Of a stretch of DNA of 64,000 bases, positions 1 to 11,035 are shown one piece after another. Both the position numbers and the translations under genes were made by a program. Origin of the DNA: Oegoconia quadripuncta (lineage: Eukaryota; Arthropoda; Insecta; Lepidoptera; Autostichidae); the NCBI GenBank assembly GCA_949316235.1, contig OX438742.1, positions 31,068,853 to 31,132,852 of the forward strand, read 5' to 3'. The notes under the pieces were generated by a model, which did not search any database, was not told the DNA's origin, and was given only the letters and a program-made list of their open reading frames with translations. Position 1 is the first letter of the stretch. Each line of letters opens with the position of its first letter.

Positions 1-2455
1 ACACCAACTGGATATTAGCCACTGCCGTGTAACTGTCTTCTAAATTATTAAATCATATTAAACGGTAACATTTGTTTCATATTTTCACATTTTCCTAAGG
101 TCAATGGAGTTGCCGATTGCGCATGTAGAACTAGATAAGATGCGACCTCACGATATGCTTGATATTGTACTGAAACTTCGGGTCCAATGTAAATTGACCC
201 TAAACGTGTTTGTACACATGTTGACGCACTTGCACGGGTTGTATGCATCGTGTAAACTACTGTATAAGAACCAAGGCGTAGTGACGCATGCATATACCGA
301 TGCGGTCAACCCGTGCAAGTACCTCTTTACTTGCTCCAGTAATTCTTGTACCGTGTAGAAAAACCTTTACCTACCTTTACCTACTCGGTAAACTCAAGGC
401 AAAGAATACCAACTACATGATACTTTCAAGGTAACTGATTACGTAGTAATTTTTTAGATAGGTATCTGGTTCCAATTAGAGTGGGAAATTTATTGAAGTA
501 TTGTTATTGTGAGCATATTACTTTTTCTAATGACAGATAAAAACAAAAATATTTTTTACACGTCGCAAAATGTCAAATTCGCAAAATGTCATCTTGATTC
601 TAATTTAATTTTAGCAAAACGTAACATTCGCAAAATGGTCATACATTATTTTTAGACTTCTGTACAAAATAAACACAAGTTAACCAAGTGAGAGTGAGAT
701 TCGTGCACCTTGGGTTCCGTATAAGGACAATCTTTCACAATTTTTTCCTCTTTGCTGCGATTAAATTTGAGGAAGACCTCTTTTTTACAGACAGATGGAT
801 AGTATTCGCCATGGATAGAGCCCCGATTAAATCATTTGATTACGAAACAGTAAAAAGTGGCCGATGACGACGAGACTACGAATTATTTTTGTCAGCATTA
901 AAAATTAGCCGGATAGCCTTAGGTATAGTTTACCTAAGGCTATTCGGTGATGCTTAATTTTCTCAATGTGAATCAAAGAGCTCTGACGTACGGAAAATTA
1001 TGGGAATTGAAACAAAAATGTATACTTCTGAACTGAAGTCTGATATCAATTTTAATTACCTAGATTGTAAAGTTTATTTATATGACAAATCAAATTAAAA
1101 TAGATAATTTTTAGAACAATTAACCTACGTTCGTAGAAACATAATAAATACATAGTTGTAAGGTTATACTTAGAATTTCTTTTATTTCTTTTATATCATT
1201 TGTCAAGTATCAGAGATCGGAAAGTTTCATAAATTCCGTTCTCTGTCCTATTGTCATTCATCACAGCGTTACTGTTTGGGCACAGTTTCCTTTCGTTTGG
1301 AAAGTTCTATGGATCAATCCACCACACATAGGTACTCAGTGCTGTTAGTGGCCGATTGGTGGCCACCTATTCAAAATAGAAAAATCATTTATTTCTGAAA
1401 TCATACAGCACCACTTCAGTTCGATCAACACCAATTAATTGGTTTGCCAGGGAATTAAAGCCGACCCTGTAATTTTCTACTGACTGAGCTTTGTTATCTT
1501 TAATTGAAAAAACCTTATCTGTAGCAAAAATATGAATAAAATATATTATGAATACTCGATAGGTTGGGTGGTATCGGCGGAAAGGCCTATTAGGTCACCT
1601 TATGACGGACTGGCCAGCCTATTTACCGCAATCTCTCCTGGTGGAAAGTATCTATACCTATATGGTGAAAATAAAACACTTGATCCCAGTAAATACCTAT
1701 GCACCTTGGGCTTGATTTAATGTCCCAAGATTGTTCTGGTACATCGACGTCTCGGCAGGGAGTTTCATACTTATAACAGTCCGCTTTAGTTCGAATATTT
1801 AGTATGTCAGAAACAAATGGGTGTGGAAACTATCTACGCATAAGGCGGGATTGCGGGTCGAAATCATTTTCGAGTATCCATCCAAATAGAAGTGGTGGAA
1901 TATTCGAATGCACACTTACTGAAATGTATCCTGTAAAACAGTGATGTACAAGGTTCCGCAATTTAGCTGCGTCAGCAACAACCAATGATTAGTCACCAAT
2001 GATTTAATTCTAATTCTAAAAAAACTAATTCCCTATTGCATCTGTCGTTGTTCAAGGTACATATATAAGCGTCAGTGAAAACATAAGCTAGCCATAAAAA
2101 CTCAATCCTACTGCGAAAACGTGGACCGAAACATTCAATCGAGTTATCAATAAAACCAACTAGTGGAAAATTAGTTCCAGACCCAAGAGCCTATATGTTG
2201 TTCCAGAAAGTTAGTTGGAAAGGATTCCGTTTGCTGGTGATCAGACACCTGAGTATTGGAATTATTGAATTTGACAAGGTTGGCGTTGTCCCACTCACTG
2301 TGATGTTGCCTTCAATGTCAACCAAGGCTTCTGCACGATAGAATCTGTCCTTTATCCGAATACGCACTGCCTATTAGTGGACATACTCGTAAAAGGTCCT
2401 GTAAATAGTGGACACTGCAACCTATCAGATTATCACATTTTGGTATTAGTGAAAA
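1..2455. other. Non-coding host DNA, no gene recognised
   Basis: AT-rich sequence with no open frame that resembles a known protein. The two overlapping frames at 48-358 lie on opposite strands and match nothing I recognise. At 675-740 there is a short stretch (gtgagattcgtgcacc, then gggttccgtataagg) that resembles a dispersed lepidopteran repeat. A similar stretch recurs at about 26045-26090. Positions 1733-1990 look like a very degraded minus-strand retroposon end, because tgaaatgtatcctgtaaaa resembles the fragments at 19714 and 35845, but this is weak. Confidence 0.4.
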
Positions 2456-2459
2456 CCAT

Positions 2460-2830
2460 ACTATACAATATATCGGGGGGCACGGGAGTGCCCCCGCCAA
2501 GTCGAGCGCGAAGCAAACACTGCCGTACCATCCTTTACTGGAACCATTTCGCCGCATTTTCAGGCCCCTATTTTAGAACCTCTGGATAAGACTAGAACGC
2601 AGAAATTTTCGTCATACAGTAAGCTATAATCACATACTTAAAATCCAAAATTTCAAGTCTGTAGGTCATTTAGTTCCGAAGTTAAGCGAAAGCAAAGTTT
2701 CGGATTTATGACACTCACTCACTCATGATCATCAAAATAGAACTAGTACTTCCCATAAACTCAGAGAGCTGAAATTTGGTACAGAGTTATGGTTTAATGG
2801 CCACATAAAGGGAAAACTATAAAAACCAGG
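2460..2830. repeat. Dispersed lepidopteran-type repeat
   Basis: The stretch has a GC-rich start (cacgggagtgcccccgcc), then a segment ending in cgcattttcaggcccc, then a long AT-rich part containing agttccgaagttaagcgaaag. I recognise this combination as a common non-coding repeat in moth and butterfly genomes. The two overlapping opposite-strand frames here are chance frames of the repeat. The class of transposon it derives from is not clear to me. Confidence 0.5.
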
Positions 2831-2976
2831 ATAATTGAAGATCTGGAGTACCTGGTGACCCTGATTAGGAAACAGAAGAGCCCAACCAAACTATTAGAGA
2901 TCGACATATACCGCCTTTACAAAAAATATTCAACTTGGTGGACCGCTTCATTTGATGTCAAAAATCGAAGGTCTGA

Positions 2977-3560
2977 AGTATCTGATGAAGAACCCTCAGC
3001 TAGTCTCAGCTGTATTAGAGATATGGTAATGCCCCCTTCTACTATTGGTACATAGAAAAATCTACTGTCGTTGCAAAAATCCAGCGTAGTGGGATACATC
3101 TTCTAATTTAATCTAGCCTATAGCATCCCACTGCTGGGCGCATGCTTCCCCTCCTGCTTATAATACGCATATAAATGAAATTAAAGGAAAACTCAGGATA
3201 AGACTACACTGGCTTTTATACTTATACTTACAAGTTTACAAGAAGAAATAGTCGAACGATTAACTTTATATCTGACGAAGAACCCTCAGCTGGTCCCAGC
3301 TGTATTAGAGATATGGTAATGCACCCTTCTACTATTGGTACATAAAAAAATCGACTGTCCAGCGTAGTGGGACACATCTTCTAATTTAATCTAGCCTATA
3401 GCGTCCCACTGCTGGGCGAATGCCTCCCCTTCTGCTTTTAATACGAATATAAATAAAATTAAAGGAAAACTCTGGATAAGACTAGACTGGCTTTTATACT
3501 TATACTTACTTATACTTATTACAAGTTTACAAGAAGAAATAGTCAAACGATTAATTTTAT
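2977..3560. repeat. Tandem duplication, two copies of about 290 bp
   Basis: Copy 1 runs from about 2977 to 3267 and copy 2 from about 3268 to 3560. Both contain gaagaaccctcagct, the block ctgtattagagatatggtaa, the block tcttctaatttaatctagcc, the motif cccactgctgggcg and the end caagtttacaagaagaaata. Copy 2 has lost a short piece near 3355 and gained one extra cttatactta unit near 3505. Otherwise the copies differ by scattered substitutions. The unit includes a fragment of the cactgctgggc-type dispersed repeat. Confidence 0.85.
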
Positions 3561-4167
3561 TCTACTCGAACATTAGTAAAAAAAAATCCTTCATTTGTAC
3601 TTTTCAAACCAGTAAACTTCCACCACTGCGCGCTATCTTGTAAAAAAATATACGAAGCCAGCCAGTCAAGGCCAACTGTATGAAAAATTATCTGCTATAT
3701 CTAGTTTCTGAAATGATTGCATGATTTTCCTTAATAAAAAGTTATTGTTATTTGAATTGCAAAGGAGATTAAAGCAAATCAATTGAGAAAGAGTCCAGCT
3801 CAAGTAATATTCGAGCACACAAGTAATATTCAAATATTTCACACTCTCTTTTCAAGAACTAATCTAGTTTTTCAATCCCCCCTGAGTAGAATTCTCGATC
3901 AGTATAATTCCATCCAACCCCGTGATCCAGACATTGACATCTTCCACGACTCGTTTAGCAGCTTCAAACGAAAGCTGCAGATTTCGTCAATTAAGTAGCT
4001 ATCAAATTATTTTCGTTTGATCTCAATATTCATTAGGTTATGTTATTATTTGATTATACATAAATTAGAAATAATTACATCTACAAATTTTCAGAAATTG
4101 TATAAATATATGTGATATGGTTGTACTATTATAAATAAATAAATAAGCACAGTTCATGGACATGACG
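3561..4167. other. Non-coding spacer
   Basis: AT-rich DNA without a recognisable gene. A 71-codon frame at 3783-3998 contains a stretch reminiscent of degraded retroposon coding sequence, but I cannot place it in a family. The last 60 bases are A/T-simple. Confidence 0.3.
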
Positions 4168-4436
4168 ACCTGTTTGGTGTAGTGGTCAGCAACTCTGCCC
4201 ACTATACCAAAAGGTTGCGGGTTCGAATCCCGCTAGGGGCATATTGTTTGTGTGATGAATACGGACATGTGTACCCGAGTTATGGATGTTTTCATTTATA
4301 ATAAGTATTTATTTACAAAAAAAATAATATTTATGTAGTATATCAACCATCTGGTATCCACAACACAAGCCTATAGTTGCTTACTGTGGAACTAGATGGC
4401 GTTGTGTGTATGTCTAAGGATATTTATTTATTATTT
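4168..4436 (+). mobile_element. tRNA-derived SINE
   Basis: The head carries an RNA polymerase III A-box-like motif (tggtgtagtggtcagcaac, about 4177-4195) and a clear B box (ggttcgaatcc, 4220-4230), as in tRNA-derived SINEs. The body continues with a gatgaatacggacatg segment shared with the copies at 21180-21390, 33055-33555 and 44113-44290. The 3' end is an (att)n-type A/T-rich tail near 4420-4440. It is not a functional tRNA: I see no cloverleaf pairing around the boxes. It sits about 500 bp upstream of the serine protease homologue gene. Confidence 0.8.
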
Positions 4437-4873
4437 ATTTATAATATAATGCTGTCGCTAAGGAGGATAATGGATTAATACAGTTTTGACGGCATAATGA
4501 ATAACAGAGGATTTTGGTAAACAGATAAGAATAACGCTTGAGGATTTCCGGTAATTTAATGTAATCATCACAAAAGACAATTTTATATAAACAATCGATA
4601 ACTAATATCAAAGCCTAGTGGAATGATGTTCCGTAGGTATCTATATAACTTATGTTCATAGCATAAAAATTTATAATAAGGCGACAATGTAGTGTCATTT
4701 GAAAAATGAAGATTATTCTATTAATATTTAACGAATCACTGTTTTACAGTTCTAAAATTAATTTATATATTATTATAATTTTAGTAGAACCCTAAAAATG
4801 CTTGGATCTGGATTTATGGAAGTTGCTATCAACAATATTTGAGATAATGCATACGAAGCGACTTTCAGGTGCC

Positions 4874-4880
4874 TATATAA
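4874..4880 (+). promoter_or_regulatory. TATA box of the serine protease homologue gene
   Basis: TATATAA lies 66 bases upstream of the start codon at 4940. A plausible transcription start is near 4901-4905 (ttcactcttc), at the usual distance of about 30 bases. The call rests on motif and position only. Confidence 0.5.
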
Positions 4881-4939
4881 TAAATGTTCAAAATAATTAT
4901 TTCACTCTTCATTAAACACCTTGTGGTTTTATCGACAAA

Positions 4940-7700
4940 ATGGCTTCGTTAGTGGTGTGGGTTCTATTGCTTCTTGCTGGTAATTTCTAAAACATTATTG
5001 CTTACGTGAATAGTAGGTCCTTATTTTGTAGACATATGCGAAATTATAATGCCTAACAATTTGTATTTCATTGTTTTAATATGTTTTTCAGATAATGTAG
5101 GTTGATATATCATCGATGATCCATCATTAAAATATAAATCTTTCAGTCAAAGTCAATTGTATTTGTGCAGTCCACCTAAGTATAATTTATTGAGACTTAT
5201 GTAGACAAGATTGTGTCTGTTGTGTTGACGACATCATTTTTCTATCCTTGCGTTTCAGACTTTGCTTGCTCAGCTAATGTATCAAACCGGATTAGTGACG
5301 GTGAGGATACGTCGGTGGAAGCCTACCCCTCAATAGTTCAAGTACAATTCCTCGCTGGTATCTTCTGGACACAAAACTGTGCCGGCAGTATCTTAACGGC
5401 CAGATATGTTCTATCTGCGGCTCAATGCTTCAGTGGCCTGTGAGTAAAGCTGTTGTTTAATTAATTGTTCAATTCAAGTTTGAAAGGTTACGAACGGATT
5501 CGTGAGACATCGTGTACTTCACCTTGTCGATCCGCTTTTCAGTCGAAGATGCTTGAAGGTCGGTCAGTACAAACCAACTTTAGTCTTCTTTGAATGCTTT
5601 GTTATTTTTCTCTCTTCATCATTATCATACCAGCCATAGGACGTCCACTTCTGCGCTCTCACTCTCTTATATTTGGTGTAGTTGATTCACAGCTTCTTCT
5701 AAATTTAAAAGGATTCAACACAATAAATTTTATTGGTAACGGTAACACGTAATTTGAAGCACATTATTTGTGAGATACCTATTTTTATTACGGTAAACGT
5801 GATCATCGTCTATCAACGTATGAAAAGTTTCAAATATTCAATTATTTCTTGACAGATCGCGACAAACCTTTGGTGCCAACCTTACAGCAATACTTTTGTA
5901 AATATGCATTCAATGGTATAAATAAAATAAAATTAAATATAGATTATGACACCGTGAAAATAACTTATTATAGTAAACAAAGCAAATCTTATATTAATAA
6001 ATAATATGTAGTTTAAAAAACTAAAACACGCTACATTTCTACCATCCGTCTCCTGGCTCCATCATCAGATCAGCTCCAAGATACCAATTTATAGTATTTC
6101 AATCTAAATTGCAGCTACATACTAAGTTTCATTTCGATACGACAATTAAAAGTAAGTTTAAATTAACTTACAAGATTTGATTACAATGTTAGTTACAAGT
6201 AAAGCTAATAAAAGCGTGTTAAAATAGAGACTATTGCGATATTAACGCCGACCGCCACGGGACAGACGGCAGTTCCATTACTTATTTACTACGACGACAG
6301 AATACCTCCGTGATTTTTATATCATGATCACATCCTAAGAGTATTGTGTGGTTTCCGCAACTAAAAGACTATGGGAATTTCCGGCAAAAAACATCATCTG
6401 CTGTTAGCATTGAACTTTTAATGTTAGAAACACCCAAACACTAACACCCTCTCTGACCTACCCATTTGTGATAAAGTCGTTATGTATGTATGTCATGTGT
6501 TAACACAATGTATTGGGTCTTTACCTATGAAATTGGAGTTTTTTCTTCGTTAATCATATGTACCAATTCTTGCTATTTTCAAAGCTATATCCAAATATGT
6601 ATTTTATTTGGAAAATGGAATGTTATTTCAAGGTTTCACATGAAATATTTTTTAATTTCTGGGCTAAATCACATAATAAAAAAAAATTGAACAGAGCTCT
6701 TTTCATGTGCTTCCCATAATCATTTCTTAAATTCGCTGTATCTTACTTTTAAAAATTAACGCTGCCTATATTTAACTTAATGTTATCCGATAATAGACAA
6801 AGTTTAGCTAAATTTAGATTTGCCTTTCCCAAATAAAATCAAAATGTTTGCATGGAGAAAACAGTCTTAATAAAATTCTTCATACAAAACGCCAATTTCA
6901 TAGGTAAGGACCTAATATATAATTAATGTTTGACACCTGACATTAATTGGTTATCTATTGATAAGGAGGTCGTAGTACCCGACCCTTGTTAAAGAAAAAA
7001 TTAATGCTCTCTAGAAAAACATTTAATTTTTTTTTCAGTTTATATTCGCCGTGGCTCCGTCGCATCAGAGCTGGTACTTCCATTCGCAACGAAGACGGTT
7101 TCGTCTCCGGTGTTGTGCAGGCTATCAATCACCCTAACTTCGGGCAAGACAGTATGGATGCCGATATTACTGTCGTGGAGCTGACTGAACCTCTGGTTTA
7201 CTCCTCCGTTATACAACAGAGTCCTATTATTGCTGCAGGCATCGCTTTACCAGATAATATACCTGTCGTAATCGCAGGATGGGGAGCTACTTTAGTGAGT
7301 ATCCTGATAAGTTATTTATATTGTGTAGGTGTAAATATTCATTATAACAATCTAGCGTCTTTTAAATTTACTAATGTAAGTTTTTTTACCCTCATTATCT
7401 CTTTGTTAACAGGAAGGTTCATCAGCGGAAGTTCTGCAGAGGGCTACTGTTTTAACATTAAATATTGAGGAGTGTGCTGAGGCACAGGATGACATCGTTA
7501 CTGGAAACATGATCTGCACCCATTTTCCCATCGAGAGTGGTCGTCGAGCCTGTTCAGGCGACGCTGGGGGCCCAGTGTACTATGAGAACATCGTTGTAGG
7601 CGTGATCTCGTGGGGTCTCGATTGTAACGATGACGACGTGCCTAGTGTTAGCACAGCGGTATCATCTTATACTGACTGGATTATCTCCGTTGTCACGTAG
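4940..7700 (+). CDS. Chymotrypsin-fold serine protease homologue, catalytically dead
   Basis: There are four exons, 4940-4979, 5259-5439, 7039-7294 and 7413-7700, all with GT..AG introns and a continuous frame of 254 residues, the usual length of a secreted insect trypsin. Residues 1-13 are a hydrophobic signal peptide. R24-I25 is the predicted activation cleavage, followed by SDG instead of the usual VGG. Of the catalytic triad, the His site is Gln (AAQC, Q69), the Asp remains (DADI, D116) and the Ser is Ala (GDAGGP, A210). The position equivalent to trypsin Asp189 is R204. Six cysteines fit three conserved disulfides (54-70, 180-194, 206-230). The frame, splice sites and disulfides are intact although two catalytic residues are lost, which points to a secreted pseudoenzyme, perhaps in gut or haemolymph, rather than a decaying gene. 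No neighbouring protease gene is visible. Confidence 0.9.
4980..5258 (+). other. Intron 1 of the serine protease homologue
   Basis: The intron begins gtaattt and ends tgcgtttcag, and lies in phase 1. A short frame starting just upstream of the acceptor is not coding, because exon 2 starts at 5259. Confidence 0.8.
5440..7038 (+). other. Intron 2 of the serine protease homologue, with repeats
   Basis: The 1.6-kb intron starts gtgagtaaag and ends in a T-rich tract plus cag. At 5610-5665 it holds a fragment of the catcattatcat..ggacgtccact repeat. At 6030-6190 it holds a segment (ctggctccatcatcagatc) resembling the repeat at 8335-8660. The 66-codon frame at 6490-6690 looks like chance AT-rich sequence. 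Confidence 0.75.
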
Positions 7701-7724
7701 TGCATGCAAGATAGAATATTATCT

Positions 7725-7908
7725 AACTAATATTATAAATGCGAAAGTTTGTATGTTTGTTTATTTGTTTGTTTATTGCTCAATCACAGCGAAATGGCTG
7801 CACGGATTTGGATGATATTTGGTATATATGTAGAAAATACCCTGGATTAACACATAGGACATTTTTATCCGGATAAAATGAGTAGTTCCTCGGGCGGAAA
7901 GCTAGTGT
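7725..7908 (+). repeat. Dispersed repeat in the 3' flank of the protease gene
   Basis: It starts taatattataaatgcgaaag, passes gaaatggctgcacggatttg and ends gggcggaaagctagtg. The same family occurs at 36911-37128 (same strand), 45489-45712 and, more diverged, 31293-31520 (opposite strand). It lies only about 25 bases after the stop codon, so the 3' UTR may run through it. An AATAAA at 7910-7915 immediately follows. Confidence 0.7.
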
Positions 7909-8904
7909 GAAATAAATTATATTTCTTGTTTGTTTCTAAGTTGAGTCAAATATTACGAGCAGTCAATGTCCATCTGTTGCAATTTCCGCCATCTATGGGT
8001 GCAGAACTATGAACGCAACAACAACCTTTGAAACAGAGCGATGCTAACACTGGTCAATTTACTTACGGTTCAGACAAAGATGGCGCTACTTGTATCAAGC
8101 GTAGACTCTATACTTCGATTTCGAAATGATAATTGGCTCCAAAATCCAAAATGGATGGGCATTATAAAATAGTTACATATTTATATTATTACAATGATTC
8201 ATTATTATTATAAATGCAACTAGAAAGCGCAATAGGTATATAGATATTAAAAATTTAAAAATATTTTAAAAAAACAAGCTTTTAATGCTTCATCATGATT
8301 ATCACATATTATTCTAGTACATAGACGAGTAACATAAAGTCCATCCAAGAGTTCCAGTGGCAATCTTCTGACTCCATCTTCAGACCGTCGTCATCATGTG
8401 TAATGAAAAATGTTCATGACAACATTACAAACTAGCCCAAATTCGACGACCTTGCAATTTACCATCAGGGAGTTCCGGTCCCTACATCCCAACTCCATCA
8501 TGAGAACAGCTCGATGTTACTATAATATTGCATTGTCGTCGAACTTACGTAAATATTCCAAATTTCAGCTCACTCAGCTTTTCAGCAAGTGGTTGAAAAA
8601 TCCTTTGCAAATTTTGAAACAGACAACTTACATACGAACATATCAAACTAAATAAAAGCTAGTAAAATAAATGAATAAAAATTACCTAGGAGAAAGTTTA
8701 ATTGAATAATGTCATGCTCATGACGCATCGGGAGGGCTTAGTTCATCTAATTTGGGGGGAGAAAGCAAAATGGAACATATTAAAAGACAGCATTTTGCCT
8801 TAACATTGCACACTGCAACTTTTAAGGAGCGTTTGACGCATCCTGAGATGACATGTTACCCTGAGTCGAATGGTCATAAATCCATTGTAGCAGGATGCGT
8901 TATA
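7909..8904. other. Non-coding DNA with a degraded repeat at 8335-8660
   Basis: No gene is recognised. Positions 8335-8660 contain a repeated theme (gactccatcttcag, later aactccatcatgagaacag) also seen inside intron 2 at 6030-6190, and end with an A-rich tail near 8650. The 81-codon frame inside it is a by-product of the repeat. Confidence 0.4.
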
Positions 8905-9070
8905 ATATTTTTAACCCCAGACGAAAAACGACGGGTGTTATGTGTTTGACAGCATTGTATGTGTATGTGGTCCAGTTTCGGTCCGGACATAATTTAGTAA
9001 TGCGTGGTTTGAGAGTGCGGCTTTTTATAAGGGCCAGGTTCTTACCGTTGCGAATATATTTAGTGTTTAA
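8905..9070 (+). repeat. Dispersed repeat with 'ccccagacg..tgttatgtgtttgac' signature
   Basis: This is a degraded copy of a family that also appears at 35428-35570. Both have a cccc(a)gac..aaa start, a tatg(tgtt)..gac block, then agtaatgcgtggttt and a T-rich stretch. I associate this family with lepidopteran intergenic DNA. It is non-coding. Confidence 0.5.
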
Positions 9071-9731
9071 CAAAGTTTTTAGGCATATATCGATTATAAT
9101 ATAATCTTCCCAGGGGATATTAAATTATCATTTTTTTAAGACTAAACCCTGAGATAACTTCTTAGCCACGTTCGTTGGAAATCGATTAAGCTATTAAATT
9201 CTTTTGGTGTATTTATTTTTTAGTTTATTTATTTACGCATGTAGTTTACAAAAATGGGCAATTATGTAAGTTCTACAAAACCAAAGATCTGACTTGAACG
9301 CTTTGAAATGGGGGTTTCTAATAATAGGTATTTTAAAATTAGTTTAGTTTGAGTTCTACTATAATATAGTAGAGTTAGTTTAGTGTTATTACACGTTTGC
9401 AGCTGAAAGCTTGCAAATCAATTATGAACGTTGTTATTTTACTTTAGTAAATTACGGAATGCAACGTATTAAACTGCGCCGCAACACGTTTATACAGGTA
9501 TCGCATAAAGTTCTAGATCTAGAAATGGTTAGGCTAGGTTTTCCCGGGACAGCGATCAATACATCCCTCCTATCCCTATTGTCTTTCAAGGCGCGCCTGC
9601 GCGAACTCACCGCTTTGACGGGCCACCAACCCATAACCAAAAATCCGGGATAACTACAAACTCAATATATAATGAAAGGTTAACTACAAAAGACTGCTTC
9701 GTATTGTGTTGGTTGAGGATAAACTTGAAAC
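9071..9731. other. Upstream region of the small membrane protein gene
   Basis: No coding sequence is recognised. A small GC-rich patch (9590-9640, containing ggcgcgcctgcgcg) lies about 100 bases upstream of the start codon at 9732, and caatatataatg lies at about 9663-9674. Either could mark the promoter. Two overlapping opposite-strand frames here are mutual shadows and match no family. Confidence 0.35.
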
Positions 9732-10785
9732 ATGAGTCCCGAAAGAGAAACTGATGGTATGTAGTTAATATAGTTAAGTTCTATTCCTTTTACATTTCGT
9801 TGTAGACGCGCCCGTAACACGCGATGACCGAAATACTTCCAGTATAAGCTGGTCGCACTGCGTTGTCATTTCCGTTAGCGATGGCCGGTCAGCTTACTCT
9901 GGCAGATTATGGTCATGTTGCCGTTGACTGTACAAAAAACTGCACTTCACATAGCTGTGAGAAAAAAAAATCCCGACGACCCCAGAATGGAGGGTCATGT
10001 TTTTCGAATATATGTATGTAGATTTCTAAGTTACCCCCTGTAACCTAAACCGATTGTTTCGTTTTGATCCCCAGAGTGTCAAAGGATACATGTTACAAAG
10101 CTAAATATATATGTGTGACTGTAGAAATAAAGGCTTTATATCTATTAGAAAACACTAACATGGCGCCCGCAAAATAAATATACAGTTGGGTTCTCCTGTT
10201 TAAAATACTTAAATATTAATTCATAATGATTTATGTAAATGATTTTAATAAGCCTAAGCAGGTAGATAATTATCTTTTTACGGCAACACAAATGATTAGT
10301 AAACACGTTGCGTAATGGAATTTATGATTTGATTAATAGCAATATCTTACAGTACCTATACACTCGCTAATAAACTTTGTTATCTAATCTTTTTCTTAGT
10401 GCAAAAACGTCAAATAAAAATCAATAAAATAAATAAATAATAAGAGTTATTAATTATAAAACACAATTCGACATTACGATAAAATATATCAAACTGTTTA
10501 TTTTTAGCGCCTGAAGACATCCTGGAATCCATAGACGAGTTAAAAGAGCGTCTATCTTCAATGAAGCGCATGATGGAGGAGAGAAAGGCGGCTGGTACAG
10601 GTACTAAGGATCTTTTCCAGGGGCAGGCGAAAAGCCTTCAAGGCACAACCATGATTGATGGCAACTTTTTAAGCTTTGTTTTCGGCGGATCCTTGGTCGT
10701 CATAATTAGCGTTTCAGTTTATGCTTTTTATAACCTGTATCACGCCGTGCTCAAAAAATTTCCATCTCCTCACACAGAATTGTAA
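9732..10785 (+). CDS. Small coiled-coil, single-pass membrane protein (unrecognised)
   Basis: There are two exons, 9732-9756 and 10508-10785, joined in phase 1 across a 751-bp intron (gtatgt..tttttag). The product is 100 residues. Residues 10-37 are strongly helical and charged (ESIDELKERLSSMKRMMEE) and suit a short coiled coil. Residues 63-86 are a hydrophobic stretch (FVFGGSLVVIISVSVYAFYN) that should span a membrane. The last 14 residues are polar with KK at 91-92. There is no signal peptide, so it reads as a C-terminally anchored protein with its N-terminus in the cytosol. The start is the first ATG before the donor, with context gaaacATG. Two AATAAA signals follow 210-250 bases downstream. 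I do not recognise the family; the exon structure, codon quality and clean stop make it a credible gene. Confidence 0.75.
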
Positions 10786-10993
10786 TTTTTTGTATCAGGC
10801 CTTAGTATCAAGTGATCTAGGTATATAAATATATTCGAAACTTTATATCATAGAATAGATTTTAATTAAAATGCTTGTATGATGCATTTAATTACCCATT
10901 GTAGGTACTTATTACGAATATTTGAATTTTCCAATTTCGACTCTTCTATATTAGTAATTAATTAACTACTTACATATCTATTTAGCTCATTTT

Positions 10994-11035
10994 AATAAAA
11001 TTTGATATTTTATTGTATTTAATGTAGTAAATAAA
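10994..11035 (+). terminator. Polyadenylation signals for the small membrane protein gene
   Basis: AATAAA is found at 10994-10999 and again at 11030-11035, 210-250 bases after the stop codon at 10785. T/GT-rich sequence follows. These are candidate poly(A) signals by motif and position. Confidence 0.45.

Noticed and set aside
1..36. ccaactggatattagccactgcc reads Asn-Trp-Ile-Leu-Ala-Thr-Ala, like the trypsin motif before the catalytic His.
   Set aside because: Too short, followed at once by a stop and without any other protease exon nearby; chance cannot be excluded.
4177..4240. A tRNA gene at the ggttcgaatcc box.
   Set aside because: The box belongs to a SINE: no cloverleaf stems pair around it, and the same head recurs with the same unrelated body at three other places.
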